Source of the DNA: Antedon bifida | Lineage: Eukaryota; Echinodermata; Crinoidea; Comatulida; Antedonidae | DNA: 64,000 nucleotides | Reading direction: 5' to 3' | Assembly: GCA_963402885.1 (NCBI GenBank) | Contig: OY727099.1 | Location: 4,762,001 to 4,826,000 of the forward strand | Shown here: positions 9,601-21,500 of the stretch, one piece after another | Numbering within the stretch: the first letter of the stretch is position 1 | Layout: the number at the start of each line of letters is the position of its first letter | Notes under the pieces: generated by a model | Database searches by the model: none | What the model saw: the letters and a program-made list of their open reading frames with translations, nothing else | Told to the model about the DNA's origin: nothing | Program-made: the position numbers and the translations under genes

Positions 9601-12025
9601 CTTCTTATGCATAATAGATTATAAGATTCTGATACATAGATGCCTACGTAGTATATTGTAGTAAGGCCGTAACTGGTACAACTGCGACCAATGGTGCTTA
9701 TAACGTTCATACGAAAATCCCGCCACTTGTTAGGCTCTTAATTGTACCATGGACCTATAAATTTGTAGGTCCATGATTGTATTAAAACAAAGCTAAATTT
9801 ACATATCCCTTCAACATTATAAGTAATTCATTCAACGTGTAAGCTGTCTACTCAAACAAAGATAATTAAGAGCAACAACAATAACCAATGAGTACATGTT
9901 TACCACCAACTTCAGCAGCAAAACATTCGGACATCATCACTAGCAGGCTATATACGCAGAAGACAATGGGGCGGTATGCTGTTCCGCAATTCGAGCATGC
10001 GCAATAACCATGTAAAACGTTAATACACATGCACATAAAGTAATACAATGAAAGAAACAAATAATAGAACAAGAATAGAATTACGAATTCCTCGCATTAT
10101 AGTCCTACTTACTGGAACTGAATGGAACCAACACCGTTTGAAGGTGGTGTCCAAGTATACGTTGCAGTCAATGGCTTTGGACTATTGTTTGAATGGGTAA
10201 TTCCATCTGCAGTATTTGAACAAGTCATCTGTCTCGTATCCGGTACAACCGTCGTCCATGTTCCAACAGGGGTAGTAGACCCTACTGGACGAGCTTGTAG
10301 AAGTATCCCTAAATATTGCGTAGTTCCAGATGCTTGGATCGTAACTGGTATATTGAAAAAGACCCAAAAAATAATTGTATAAAAGTAAACGTAGAGGAAA
10401 ATTAAGACTTAGCCATACTTTTGAATTAGTGGAGTTGTGGTTTGGTGGTTATGATGCTTGGCTACTATCCTGGGTTCAAGTCCTGTCACATGTCAGGATT
10501 TTTTAAGGACAGAATTACAACTCCCCTCCCAAAGACTTGTAATAAAACTTTGTTTATGTAGAGCATCTTGTGTATAATGTTTGTCTTGTGAACCTCTGAG
10601 GGTCCCTAATGATCAGCAATTGATGACTCTCATTAAATATGGTAAAAAAAAACTAATATTATCATTGGATGAATTATTTTTTATTTATAATATCTATTTA
10701 TAAAAATTTATTTTGTTATGCTGAGTAACAAACCTATATTTTGATTTCACACATTTTGATTTCTATAATGATTTCAACCCTGACATTCTAAACTTGATTT
10801 TCCTCCATGCTTTTTAAAGACGTAACTATAGAAGACGACGGCGTACATTGACCGTTAGAATATTAGAAAATACCCTTTAAATATTGGTTTTATTTTGGAT
10901 CTTCAAATACAGTGTGTTTACAATGCCGTTAAAAAGATTCTACACGAGTATGTATTGTCTTGGTACTCTCTCATGAGGTTCCTGGCCTACATTTAAAAAA
11001 CGATGTCGTTTACTTAATAATTATGAGGGCTAAGCAAGCAAAAGTAAAGTTAGTACAAGTCGGTAAGAAAAAAGCCTGTAAGTAGTAATTAGGGCTAGGT
11101 ATTTATGGCACTCTTCCCTGGCAGGCCTAATGCAAACACGGCTATCCTTTGACAGTTGAAGTAAGAATGGAGAAAATTAATCTCAACATCTAAACTTAAA
11201 TATTTAAGCAGCAACACGATGTATAAAACGTGTCTATAAGCATGGTTTGCTAAAACGATGCTTAAAGGAGAATGACAAAAAATGATAACAATATGCCTAC
11301 AATAATAGGTCTAAATTAAGGTACTGTAACTTTTGTTTATGTTTTGCTATGCTGTTTTGTCAAATGGAGGAATTATTTAGAATAAATAATAATTGAATAA
11401 AATAATTGGTCTAATAAACTAAACTCCAATAAGATTTGTTATTAAATACATTCATCTGGTTCGGAATAAAATTAACTGGAAAATTATTAATTTTTTGTTG
11501 AACGAAACGTCACTAAGGTATTTTTACCAATTGTATATGTATTTTTTGGTTCAACAAAAAGTAATAATTTTCCAGTTAATATTTGTTATTGTTACGAAAA
11601 ACGTGCAAGGTAGGGAACAGCTAACCCCTAAGTTCAGGTAAACCCGTTCACTATAAGATTAAGAACCAAGGAACAATGAATAAGCCCATACTACAACATT
11701 ATCTGCAATGAAAAATATAGCTGATCCAGTATTAACGAGTTTTCACATTATGTTGATGGAGGAATTATTTAGATTTGACAAACATCACGGAACTTTCTTA
11801 AAAATATACTTAAGTACAGATACTTGGGTGCTTACCAGATACCGGTTGTCCTGGGAGGTATGAAGACGCAGAAATAATTGACCACGGACTAGCTGACGTC
11901 TGAACGGCAGCACCATGACCAGGTGTTAAACTGGTGCATGCACCCGGGTTTGCACCAGATGGGTTGCCTACAACCATTGATATGGAACATAGGCCAAATA
12001 GAAGAAGAACAATTTTGAAACCCAT
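6512..12025 (-). CDS. Secreted Reeler-domain and EGF-domain protein
   Basis: Six exons join in frame: 11836-12025, 10113-10344, 9065-9126, 7942-8040, 7404-7520 and 6512-6625 (phases 1, 2, 1, 1, 1, 1). The start ATG at 12025 sits in a good context (accATGg). Residues 1-20 form a signal peptide ([20 protein letters not shown]). Residues about 20-161 form a complete Reeler domain: [10 protein letters not shown] near the start, the TPGHG turn, LPGQPVSVTIQASG, the [15 protein letters not shown] strand, and the closing [19 protein letters not shown]. Three six-cysteine EGF modules follow, the second with the calcium-binding I-D-E-C motif. Reeler domains occur in reelin, spondin and secreted insect defence proteins, so an extracellular or matrix role is likely. 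The 3' end is not fixed: the last exon ends in phase 1 and may continue to an unrecognised exon or into the EGF array to the left. No named orthologue is claimed. Confidence 0.8.
6930..7199 (-). mobile_element. 5S-rRNA-derived SINE
   Basis: On the minus strand, 7199 to about 7086 reads as a diverged complete 5S rRNA. Recognisable blocks are ACACCGGTTCTCGTC, ATCACCGAAGTTAA, TTGGGCCTGGTTAG, GGGAGACC and TCGGGTGTTGTA, in the correct order. Only the start and the region around the internal promoter have decayed. About 150 bp of unrelated body follows on the same strand (7085 to about 6930). A 5S head with a non-5S body fits the SINE3 class better than a functional 5S gene. It lies in an intron of the Reeler-EGF gene. 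Confidence 0.72.
7404..7520 (-). CDS. EGF exon of the Reeler-EGF gene, calcium-binding module
   Basis: A 117-bp phase 1-1 exon, donor gtaaga, acceptor tatag. The module begins A-I-D-E-C and is the intact counterpart of the broken exon at 1097-1213. The two share their upstream introns for several hundred bases. Confidence 0.8.
8575..8920. mobile_element. TTAA-flanked MITE, short 346-bp version
   Basis: TTAA-AGATGTATTGTCCCC at the left and GGGGGACAATACATCT-TTAA at the right. The interior resembles intron sequence at about 1300-1470 and 7610-7770, which are therefore probably older end-less copies of the same family. Confidence 0.78.
10428..10652 (+). mobile_element. tRNA-derived SINE
   Basis: The head has a box A-like TGGTTTGGTGG and a box B GGTTCAAGTCC at tRNA spacing. 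The body contains CCCAAAGACTTGTAATAAAAC and a tail ending in poly-A. The copy at 60554-60786 shares head and body, and a 3' fragment is at 61862-61975. It is not a functional tRNA, because no acceptor stem forms. Confidence 0.7.
11471..11580. repeat. Foldback element with about 32-bp arms
   Basis: ATTAACTGGAAAATTATTAA at the left pairs with TAATAATTTTCCAGTTAAT at the right, and the pairing continues through GTTGAAC. Arms of 32-33 bases enclose about 45 bases. It could be a small MITE. Confidence 0.6.
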
Positions 12026-15000
12026 GGTTACTGGTCTGCAGAAACTACCGCTTTGCACCTAACGAGTGATTCACAAAAAGTTTATCTGTTTTCTGTCTAA
12101 AGACGCTTATGAGTTGTAAGGGTATTGTTAATGTTTGTTCACGTGTGGATTCCCAAGAACAAAGACAACACCGGTGCAAAGTGTACCGGCACTCCGAACC
12201 AAGAATTTTATATTACATTATGAATTCAATAATAGGCCTAAAAGAATAATATAGATAAGGATAAACATAAACAAAACAAGAACGGAAGAGATTTTAGGGG
12301 AATAATATTTAAAAAAACCCACAAAACCAGGATTTTAAAACCATAAAAATGGAATCGCTCAAGTTATATAACATTGATTTCTTCCTGCTAACGTTTTAAA
12401 ACATAAAGTCAGATATTACTGTAGTAAACATTTTTCAACAAATTAGCTGCCGCAAATTTTAGTGATATATACACGTACATAAACATATATTATACAAAAG
12501 ATTCGGCCTATTCATAAAGAAAATAACACCATTTGCAATGAATATTCGCTATGAAGAAAGATGACTTTCTTAATCCCAAAACAAAAATAGTACATACTGT
12601 ACTCAGTAAAGCATAATGCTATAGCTATCATCAAATTATCGCACCAACTATAGTATTAATTTATGGAATAACAGGAACAGCCATTGAATTACACAAGGAT
12701 GACACTACATAAATATCTCTACGATTTTTCATAAAGAATTTTCAATCAATACAATACAATACTAATACATAGGATGGATTGTGAGGTTATTCAGGATCAA
12801 CCTGATCTTACCAACCCTGCTGTGTTAATCTCAATACTCGATATTCATAGTACACAAGATACACGGATCATTAAGTTCTTTATTGACTACACTTCATTGT
12901 AACAGTCCCTTTAGTCATAATATTTACAAGCATGAAGCTCAAATGATCAATATTTTAAAGAAAAAAGGAAGATTTCAACTTCTTTCTGAAATAAAGGAAA
13001 TCGATTATGACCAGTAATTTACACCTGAATGTGTTCGTTTCTAAATTGAAAAGAAAAGAAATGAAAAGGAGAAACAGCATTTCTAGAATTTGACGGCGTA
13101 ACATTCTCTAAATCTGGATCCTTCTCCCACACATTTCATATTACTTAAACCAGAAATGATTTTGACAATCCTACCTATCAACTAAAATTAAATATTCCCC
13201 AACAATTGCTTCATACAAAGCTAGATATAGATCTCATTCTTTTTCACAAAACTAAACTTTTTTTCATGATTTTTTTTCTATTTAAGACAGGACCACAATG
13301 CAAAACAGGTTTTCTTTTACCTGATTATGTAACCTTGTATACAGATGCTGTTAAATAAATAAATAAAAACATTACTAATCACATTTACGTTTTCTTCGTA
13401 TTTCAACAATAATTCACATAAATTGATATGCATATATTTATTTTTACAGTATCTAATTAAACTGTGATAGTAAATGAAAAAAATTACCGAATGGATCCAA
13501 TAGAAACACAAATTATATAATTGAAACACAACAAAATGGTACTAATGGATGTTTAACAGTCGTCATGTGTAACACAAACTTATAACCAAACCTTACACTA
13601 TGATAATGGTATAAACCCTTGTTATAATTTTTTGTCGGGTGGACGCGACTCTATAGTTCACTATGTCGGTCGGTCGGGCTGTCGGTCTGTCGGTCTGTCT
13701 GTCTGTCGGTCCGGTATCACTATGCATTGTAGCACGCGACTTAATGGCTGTTGGCCTTGTTCTTTATATAGTTACTTGTATGTTTCAAACGGAATACTTT
13801 AATACTTTTGGTATGCAAAGTAAATACATAAGCCCTCCCTTAATTGTTATGTTTAATCCAACTTTGCATATCACTGCAGTGCACGTAGTTTTTACAAGGA
13901 CACTGACTATGCGATCTACGAATTTCTGCCTAGAACTACCACATAAATGTCATTTATACCTCAAACGTGTTTCAGAATGTGGACATGTTATTGTCAATTT
14001 AACTATATTAGTATTATACGCTAAGTCATGTGGTCACATTATTTCAATGTTGCATTACGCATTGTTGTGTCCTCACGAGAGATAAGGCCGGCCCCGCCTT
14101 CTAGTTTTCTTCTTTTTCTTTATTGCCAATCAACAACAACAACAAACCTAATACAAACAACTACAAAGTAAGTTGCAGGAAACACATAAGGGAACTAAAC
14201 CCCTATGACAAGAGCCTGTGAATCCTCTTTCAAAGTAGCACATAAAGATAAAATATAGCATTTCAATAAATATATCAGAAAATATCCACACAAGAAACAT
14301 CAAAAAGCATTCATAAAAATACAAAACAAGCAGAAAAGTAAAAACACTTTACTCAGAGAAGATAACGATATGCTCAAACGAAAGGGTTTCTCATAGAAGA
14401 GTAATTCATTAATTCATAAACAGTTTAAGATAATTTTAACATAACTTGAATAATCAGAACAAGAAAATAAATTGCTGATATAGGGCCACAAACTAGTGCC
14501 TGCTGATAAAACATGAACATGTTTAAAACGCGATTCTCGTGCAGTCTACAAGAGACAATAAACACACACCTGTACAGTAGTTTCTTGTTTCTTGACTACA
14601 ACCTGACCGAACTAAACATTGTCAAATAATGTTATGTCAACGCCTTTCGGCAATGCGAGCCAGGTGATTAGATGAATGGTAATGCTCTAGCTTCCCAATC
14701 TTAATCTTAAAGAAAAGTGTTTGAACCCCTGTCGAACAAAATGCACATTTCGGGTATTCCTTCAAAACAAATAAAATATTGCAAAATCAGTAAAAATATG
14801 AATTATCTAAATAGGTTAATGGTTTAAAATATGTTCAGAATTGGTGTCACCATGGGGTTTTGTTACAAATCTGAAGAATAGGAACAAAGTGAAACAGTGT
14901 ACAAGAGATTCGTTGTTTGCAGTTGGAATTATGGTTGACATAAACAGATTTCCAGAAAGATAAGCATACAACTTAAAATATATACATGTGTTACTTTTGT

Positions 15001-15282
15001 CGGGTTTGCTTTTTAGAAGTTCGACCCAATAAGATTATGCTAGAAAATGCCATTCTTATATTTTAGTAGGATTAGAGAATGCATACTTTTAGAACCAACG
15101 TTTGTGAACAAGAAAAGTTGAACTTGTGACCTCTCGACATTGTCAGAGTTTGATATCTTCTTGATTCTTCACTGACACCAAAATCAGTTCCATGTAACGT
15201 AACATTATGGCAATGTAAACTGAGTATACAAAGCGTAGAATCAGCCAAAGCCAATTAACTTACATGCTTTCACCAATCAGGG

Positions 15283-15608
15283 TGTGTGGCGCAGTGTGTT
15301 GGACGTTGGACTACTGATCGTTAGTTCGAATCCAACTCTCGCCGCATTGCTTGTATCCTTAGGCAAGATACATTACTTACGTTTGTCTCAATCCACCCAG
15401 GTGTATAAATGGGTACTAACAAGACACTGATTACTAGCTGCATTATGGGAGTATGTTTCCATACGCGTTTGATGCAAATCATGACCGGGGTAATGAAATA
15501 ATGTTCAGCGCTTAGAGGTTTCACATCATTAGGCGCTATATAAATGTTCAGCGCTTAGAGGTTTCACATCATTAGGCGCTATATAAATCCAGGATATTAT
15601 TATTATTT
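15283..15608 (+). mobile_element. tRNA-derived SINE with conserved central domain
   Basis: A tRNA-like head (GTGTGTGGCGCAGTGTGTTGG, then GTTCGAATCC as box B) is followed by a central block TTAGGCAAGATACATTACTTAC...CAATCCACCCAGGTGTATAAATGGG of a kind widespread in marine invertebrate SINEs. It ends GGCGCTATATAAAT and an ATT-rich tail. The last 44 bp before the tail are tandemly duplicated (about 15501-15544 and 15545-15588). Confidence 0.72.
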
Positions 15609-16329
15609 AATCACAAGCGATTGATAATGTTAATTGGTCCTAGTTCGAATGTATATAACTAAGGTCAAAAGTTACAGAGGTCAAATCAGGTGTATGTATC
15701 TATAAATTTTTCAATTTGATAATTTGTAAACAATTCTGTATCATGTGTTCCCACTTTGACACAACATGCGCAAGAGACAATTTTTAGTTATTTTATTTTT
15801 TATTACTCCTTAGTAATAATAGTAAATATTGTAGAAATGAAGAATATATGTAAAATGATAATTAATAATCCACCGCGTCGAGATTGCGTCCAAATGGGAA
15901 TCAAGCTTTAGGACTGAACAACAAGCTTCATGCTAATTGGGTTGATTAAATACACACAATGGAAATGGCTCTGCGTGTCACAAGTTGGATCTTCCCTTTA
16001 ATTCATAGAATTAACGAACACACGTATCGATATTTTTGTTCCTAAAATCAAACAAAGGTACAAGCCTATACCAGGCTATTATACTAAGCTATTTTAAGAA
16101 AACAAAGGGTCAGGTCAAATGTGGGTTATTATTTTCCATTATGGGTGTCACGTAAGCCATAGAAGTATTGTAGTGTAGCTACGGATTTAAACAATTAATG
16201 GCTATGTTTATTTTTTCACGAACATACATTTTAAACCCGGAGCTACCATTTAAACAACTAATCATACATGTCGTCGAATTTTATACACCCATTGTGAAAA
16301 ACAACATGCAACCATTTACAACATATACC

Positions 16330-16785
16330 GTAAATCTTCTAATAGTAACCCACACTCTAATAGTAACCCCCCTTATAATAGTAACCCACCTTATAAGTCA
16401 ATCTATAATAATAACCCACTACTCTAATAGCAGGGAGTTGTTCCCTGCTAATAGTAACCCATGGGGTTAATATTAGAGTCACAAAAACTATTGACAAAGT
16501 GACATTATGAAAACTGGTCGTTTATGATGCAGTCGTATTTTGAAAATAAGAAGATAATGCATGTTGATCTCGGGGGTTTATAAAATAAAGTTAGAGTTCA
16601 AACAAATATGTTTATTCGTACTGTTTTATTATTTTGCTATCATTTGCTGACCGGAAAAGTTCGGGTGGGTTACTATTTTCAAGTGCCTAATTTAAGATTA
16701 GTAATAGTAACCCCCCCCCCCCCCCACTCTTCTAATAGTAACCCACCCTAAAAAAAACAATCAAAGAATAATAACCCAGGGTTAC
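16330..16785. repeat. Dispersed short repeat TAATAGTAACCCAC with hairpin and poly-C
   Basis: The 14-mer or close variants occur about eight times, with a poly-C run at about 16711-16726. A small hairpin, TAGCAGGGA-gttgt-TCCCTGCTA, sits near 16428-16452. Function unknown. Confidence 0.6.
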
Positions 16786-18513
16786 AATTAGAAGACAAAG
16801 TAATAATAACAAAAAAAACCCAAACAACAAAAGTAAAATGTTTTACACACATTTTCTCAGTTTATTCAGAAACTTTGAGTTGGTATATATACATAGATTT
16901 ATATACCTTATCTTTATATTAAATAATAATATACAAATTAAGTTAAATCGTTGACCAATGCAGTAATCAGTGGAAATGTGTTTGCTTGGTCTTGTATCTT
17001 GTGCTACTAGGGACTAAGGCGTTTATTTTAGTTATGTTTCCTTTAAATGTTCATTTACATAGTTTACTTTTACATCTAAAAAAAAAAATGTCTGGGTATT
17101 CATGGAAATTAGATATTATTTTTACACAATAAAATAGTAATACAGAAATATATTTGTTTTATTCAACTTATAACTAAACTAGTTTAATAACACTTAAACT
17201 GTTATGCAGCACAATTAAAATTATGTAACTTATTTTTAATTCATGCAAATTTGTTTTTACAGCTTCCAAATAAAAACGAACGTTGAGAAGATGTTAGGAC
17301 ACTGTGCATAGAGTAAATTGAAATGTGTTTTTGTGTTTACAATTACTCAACAACATACAAAATATTAAATTAAATTTGTTTTTAAAATAAAATGATATTT
17401 AAAATTGTCAAAACATACTTAAATTTCAAGCTTTTATACAACAATAAAACTTAACTCACTTTTAGTTAAATCTGTTTCGCCATTTCAGTTTTACACGACT
17501 GTATCTACATAATATGCAACATTTAAAAAAATATCTTCCTTAGATTTTCTAGCTTTCACCTATTTTGCTCATATTTAGTTTATTAATCAAACAGTGGTTA
17601 CTATTAAACAAATTTGAAAAACGTATGAAAAAGTATGACAAAAAAGATGAACTTTCAGATTTAATAGTAAATACTGTAGAAATGAAGAATATCTATAAAA
17701 TGATATTAATAAGGCACATACATAATGCAGTATGTTGATGAATATTAATCAGTACTGTGTTGCATTAACCTTTTTCTACAGGTTTCAGATCTCCTGCGTT
17801 CTGATGTCACTTTCACCATATCTTGTAAATGAGTTAGAATGACCATAGAGAAATATTTTAATATAGAATGACTTAACTGAAATGTTTTTCAATGCTAATT
17901 TTAAACAAAATTTATAGTATTGTTAACAATACAATATAATAGCGCATATATAAATTCATCTTGTATTGTGTTATGGTAAATATATTTCATTAAAATTATT
18001 GTAGTTTAAAAATAATCAAAAACCTATGCGAATACTTTTCAGGATCAGAAAAACTATGACCAACAAGGTTTATCGAAATTTACTAAATGTTATCTGGTTC
18101 TAAATCAACCGTCAAATAACTACTAAATTTTCTTTGGTTTTGTTTCTTTCATTCTGAGATGCATTTAACCTATCTGTTTCGAATTCGAATTAATTGTAAA
18201 TTGTGGATTAGAATCGTGTATACGATACTGCACAGTTACAAGAACATTTAAAAAAAGACCAGCTCTTCTTAAATGTTATTTTCTGCTTTTAAAATTACAT
18301 AATTAATATTTCGAAAAATTCAACGAGGTATAATAGTGAAGAGTTTAAGGGAACCTCATATTGTTCAATATTTTTTTTAAATAGTGAGAATACAGACTAA
18401 AATATACACTTAAATAAAACATTTGAACACTTTACCAACGATGATCATTATTTAAATATTTACACAAAGAGCGCCTAAAGACGCAGCACCTAGTTATGAG
18501 TACGTTCAACATA

Positions 18514-21500
18514 TCATAACAGAGATCCAGGCCATGATATGACAGTCAATGTGATTGTTCGTCCAGGTGCGTGCTTTAGGAGTGACACGGCGAGGGAGTG
18601 CTTCACGCCAACGAGACTTTGATCGTTTACTGATAAAATCATATCACCACATCTGAAATTGTAAATAATAATTTACAGTATAAATATTTATGTAAATTTG
18701 AAGTCTGTAAGGGATCATAGCAAAATTATTCTACTGCTGCAGTTACTCCAGTAACTACAATTTGTTTTGATCCAAAGTGTGTCCTTAATTACACAATCAT
18801 ATTGCAATAAAATATGATTTGTTTCAATGTAGAAGTTTATGAGGCAGTCGATAATAATAAACAATGTGTTGGATTACCCAAAAACAGGTTAAAGAATGAA
18901 CAAAATACTGCAGTTACTGCAGTAATTGCATTAGAATAATTTTGACATTGTCCTTAAAACTTGGTTCCCACTAGGACGTAACGCAAGGACGTAAACGCAA
19001 TGCTTGTGTTGCGTCTACAGTGGGAATAGCGGTATACAGTACATTAGCAGTTTAAAATCCTATAATAGCAGTTTCTGCTGCATCATTAGAGTTATATTCT
19101 ATTATAATACATTCTATTATCACCATTAAATTTATTATTCGAGTCAACAATTATTGGTTTAAATGTTTAAATTTGTTGTATTATGGTTAAATCATATTTA
19201 CTTTCTGCTACATCATTCTATTTTCAGTTAAAGACACTTTCTCTACATTTACTTTCTTTACAAGGTCATAAAATTGTTTGTATAAATAAATTGTATAAGA
19301 GCCAATTGCAATTTGAGTTTTTCCCTGTACAGAAATTGTAAAGTGTTAACCTTAATACCAATACAATATGGGTGTGGAAGTTATGAAAACATCACAGAAT
19401 TAGCTAAAGGCATCTTTTGTTTGTTATGCTTCAATGATTTCTTGCTCTGAGCATTATTAAGCTCTACCTACACTATCAAACTAGTGTGATGTGCCAAAAT
19501 ATGGTAGTGATATACCCAAATATGGCAGTGGTATGAAATCATCAAGTCCATATATGGGCACATCACATATTTTTGTCACATAAAGTTTGATAGTGTAGAC
19601 AGAGCTTTGGGTTATAAAGCGTCATAGTGATTCTATTTTGTGGAACAATATCAAAATAGTAATATATATAACTATAATGGTATTGATGACGTGCAATCTT
19701 CTCATTACTTGTTTGTTTTCTCTTTAAATTTTTCTGTTTTACTGGGCTTTATTTTTTATGTACATATATATATATATTTTTTATAAATGTTGTATTTTTT
19801 ATTGTTTTTTATGTGCAATTTGGACCCCATTGGAAATGGGCTGGTTTTTCCGGCCTAATGGGTGTTCCTGATGCTCGTTATTTTGTCTTTTGTCTGTTTG
19901 TTATTTTAATGTTGAGCATCAAATAAATTCAATCAATAAATTCAATCAATCAAAATTTAGTTAAAATGTGAACTTACTTTAGAGCGCCCCCTGTGGCTGC
20001 CGCTCCATTCGGAACTAACGTCTTTACATATACAGGCTGAGTACCATGCGTACAGTCGCATCCACCCACTATACTGAAACCTAAACTTTTGCTCTCCTTT
20101 CTCTTGATTACGATTGTACAAGCCGCTTGACAATACCTGATACAAGAAAAAATGTAAATATTTAAATATTACAGAAAGTAAGAAAGAAATTTAAATCTTT
20201 TTATGAATAAACAAAAGAAGAGGGCACTAATTCAAAATGTTGTCAATACTGTATCCAAACAATAGAGGGCGCTATGAATATATAAATGTAATTAATAATA
20301 CAAGTTGCTTGGCAATTACCTGATACAAGAAAATGTAAATATTTAAATACTACAGAAAGTAAGAGAAATAAAATGTAAATCTTTTTCTGCATAAACAAAA
20401 TAAGATGTAGCTAATACATAAAAAAAATAAAAAATAAATAAATGTTATCAAGTTACGTAAAATAGAGGGCATTGTAACTATACTTGCTTTTCTATTAGTC
20501 ACCAACTAACTATTATGGTGATCTAACAACCTGAAAAACACTTTACAATTCAGAAAATACTTAGAAGAATACTTATTTAGAAGCTTTAAACAGAGTAAAC
20601 AAATTTATAAAATACAATATCAATGAGTAATAAATGTATTAAATTGTGGGTTAAATATTAATTCCCACTCAAAGATAATGCACACAACAAATTGATTGAA
20701 TTGAATTAATAATTAAAATTAATAATCAACACTTACTCTGGAAGAGACAGCCAAGTAAGCCATGACGGTGAGAATCTAATTGGTGGATTCGGTTCCTGAC
20801 CTTCGATAATGCTAAGCGTGATCGATGCCCCTTGTGCTGATTTGAGGGCGCTAACAGCTTGTGGATGTGTTAGATTTAAAAGACTGGTATCGTTAACAGC
20901 CAATAAAATATCACCTTTCTGAAAAATAAAACACAAATATGAATTTTACTACAAAAGCAATCATATATTGTATTCATATGTTTAATTGCATGTTAAATTC
21001 AACCAATCATTTTTACCTTGTTGTTTATATAACAATAAATACTATCGTCTTATTTCTTTATTAATGATTTATATGTAAATGCTGTATAATAAAGAATATT
21101 AAATGATCTGAAATTGAGTTTTACAGGTAAACTAGCATACACATCTAAAAGCGCAAGGCCTGATTCTAAATTTTTTCTTGTATTACCGTTATTAAATTAA
21201 CATTAATGGTGAACAATATAACATTATTTCCATGTAACACAATGTTGGGAGAAACACCATAATATTAGAAGTGAATTTAACAATACTGTACCTTGACATG
21301 CCCTTTGCGGTCTGCTAGGCCACCTGGTAGTACATTGCTGACAAAGATAGGGGTGTCACCACATTTACCCTTCACACCCCCACACACACTGATTCCAAGA
21401 AATTCTGATGGAGGCTAAATAAATAAAAAATGACAACAGTTAATAAAGCAGTGGTTAAATAATATTTATTTTATGAAATGTTATCAACGCTTTCTCTTTA

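Larger units (their letters stand above)
12060..18513. other. Intergenic DNA between the Reeler-EGF gene and the LNX gene
   Basis: No exon recognised. It contains the promoter side of the Reeler-EGF gene, a GTCG/GTCT tetranucleotide run at about 13660-13715, a SINE at 15283-15608, the TAATAGTAACCC iterations at 16330-16785 and very AT-rich DNA (17.0-18.5 kb) that is probably LNX 3' UTR and beyond. Confidence 0.5.

Noticed and set aside
10428..10500. tRNA gene
   Set aside because: Boxes A and B are present but no cloverleaf forms, and the SINE body recurs at 60554.
13663..14085. 140-codon plus-strand open frame
   Set aside because: Its start is the GTCG/GTCT tetranucleotide run, and the rest has no recognisable domain or exon edges.
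16198..16470. 90-codon plus-strand open frame
   Set aside because: The frame is made of the TAATAGTAACCC iterations, giving repeated LIVTH-like peptides.
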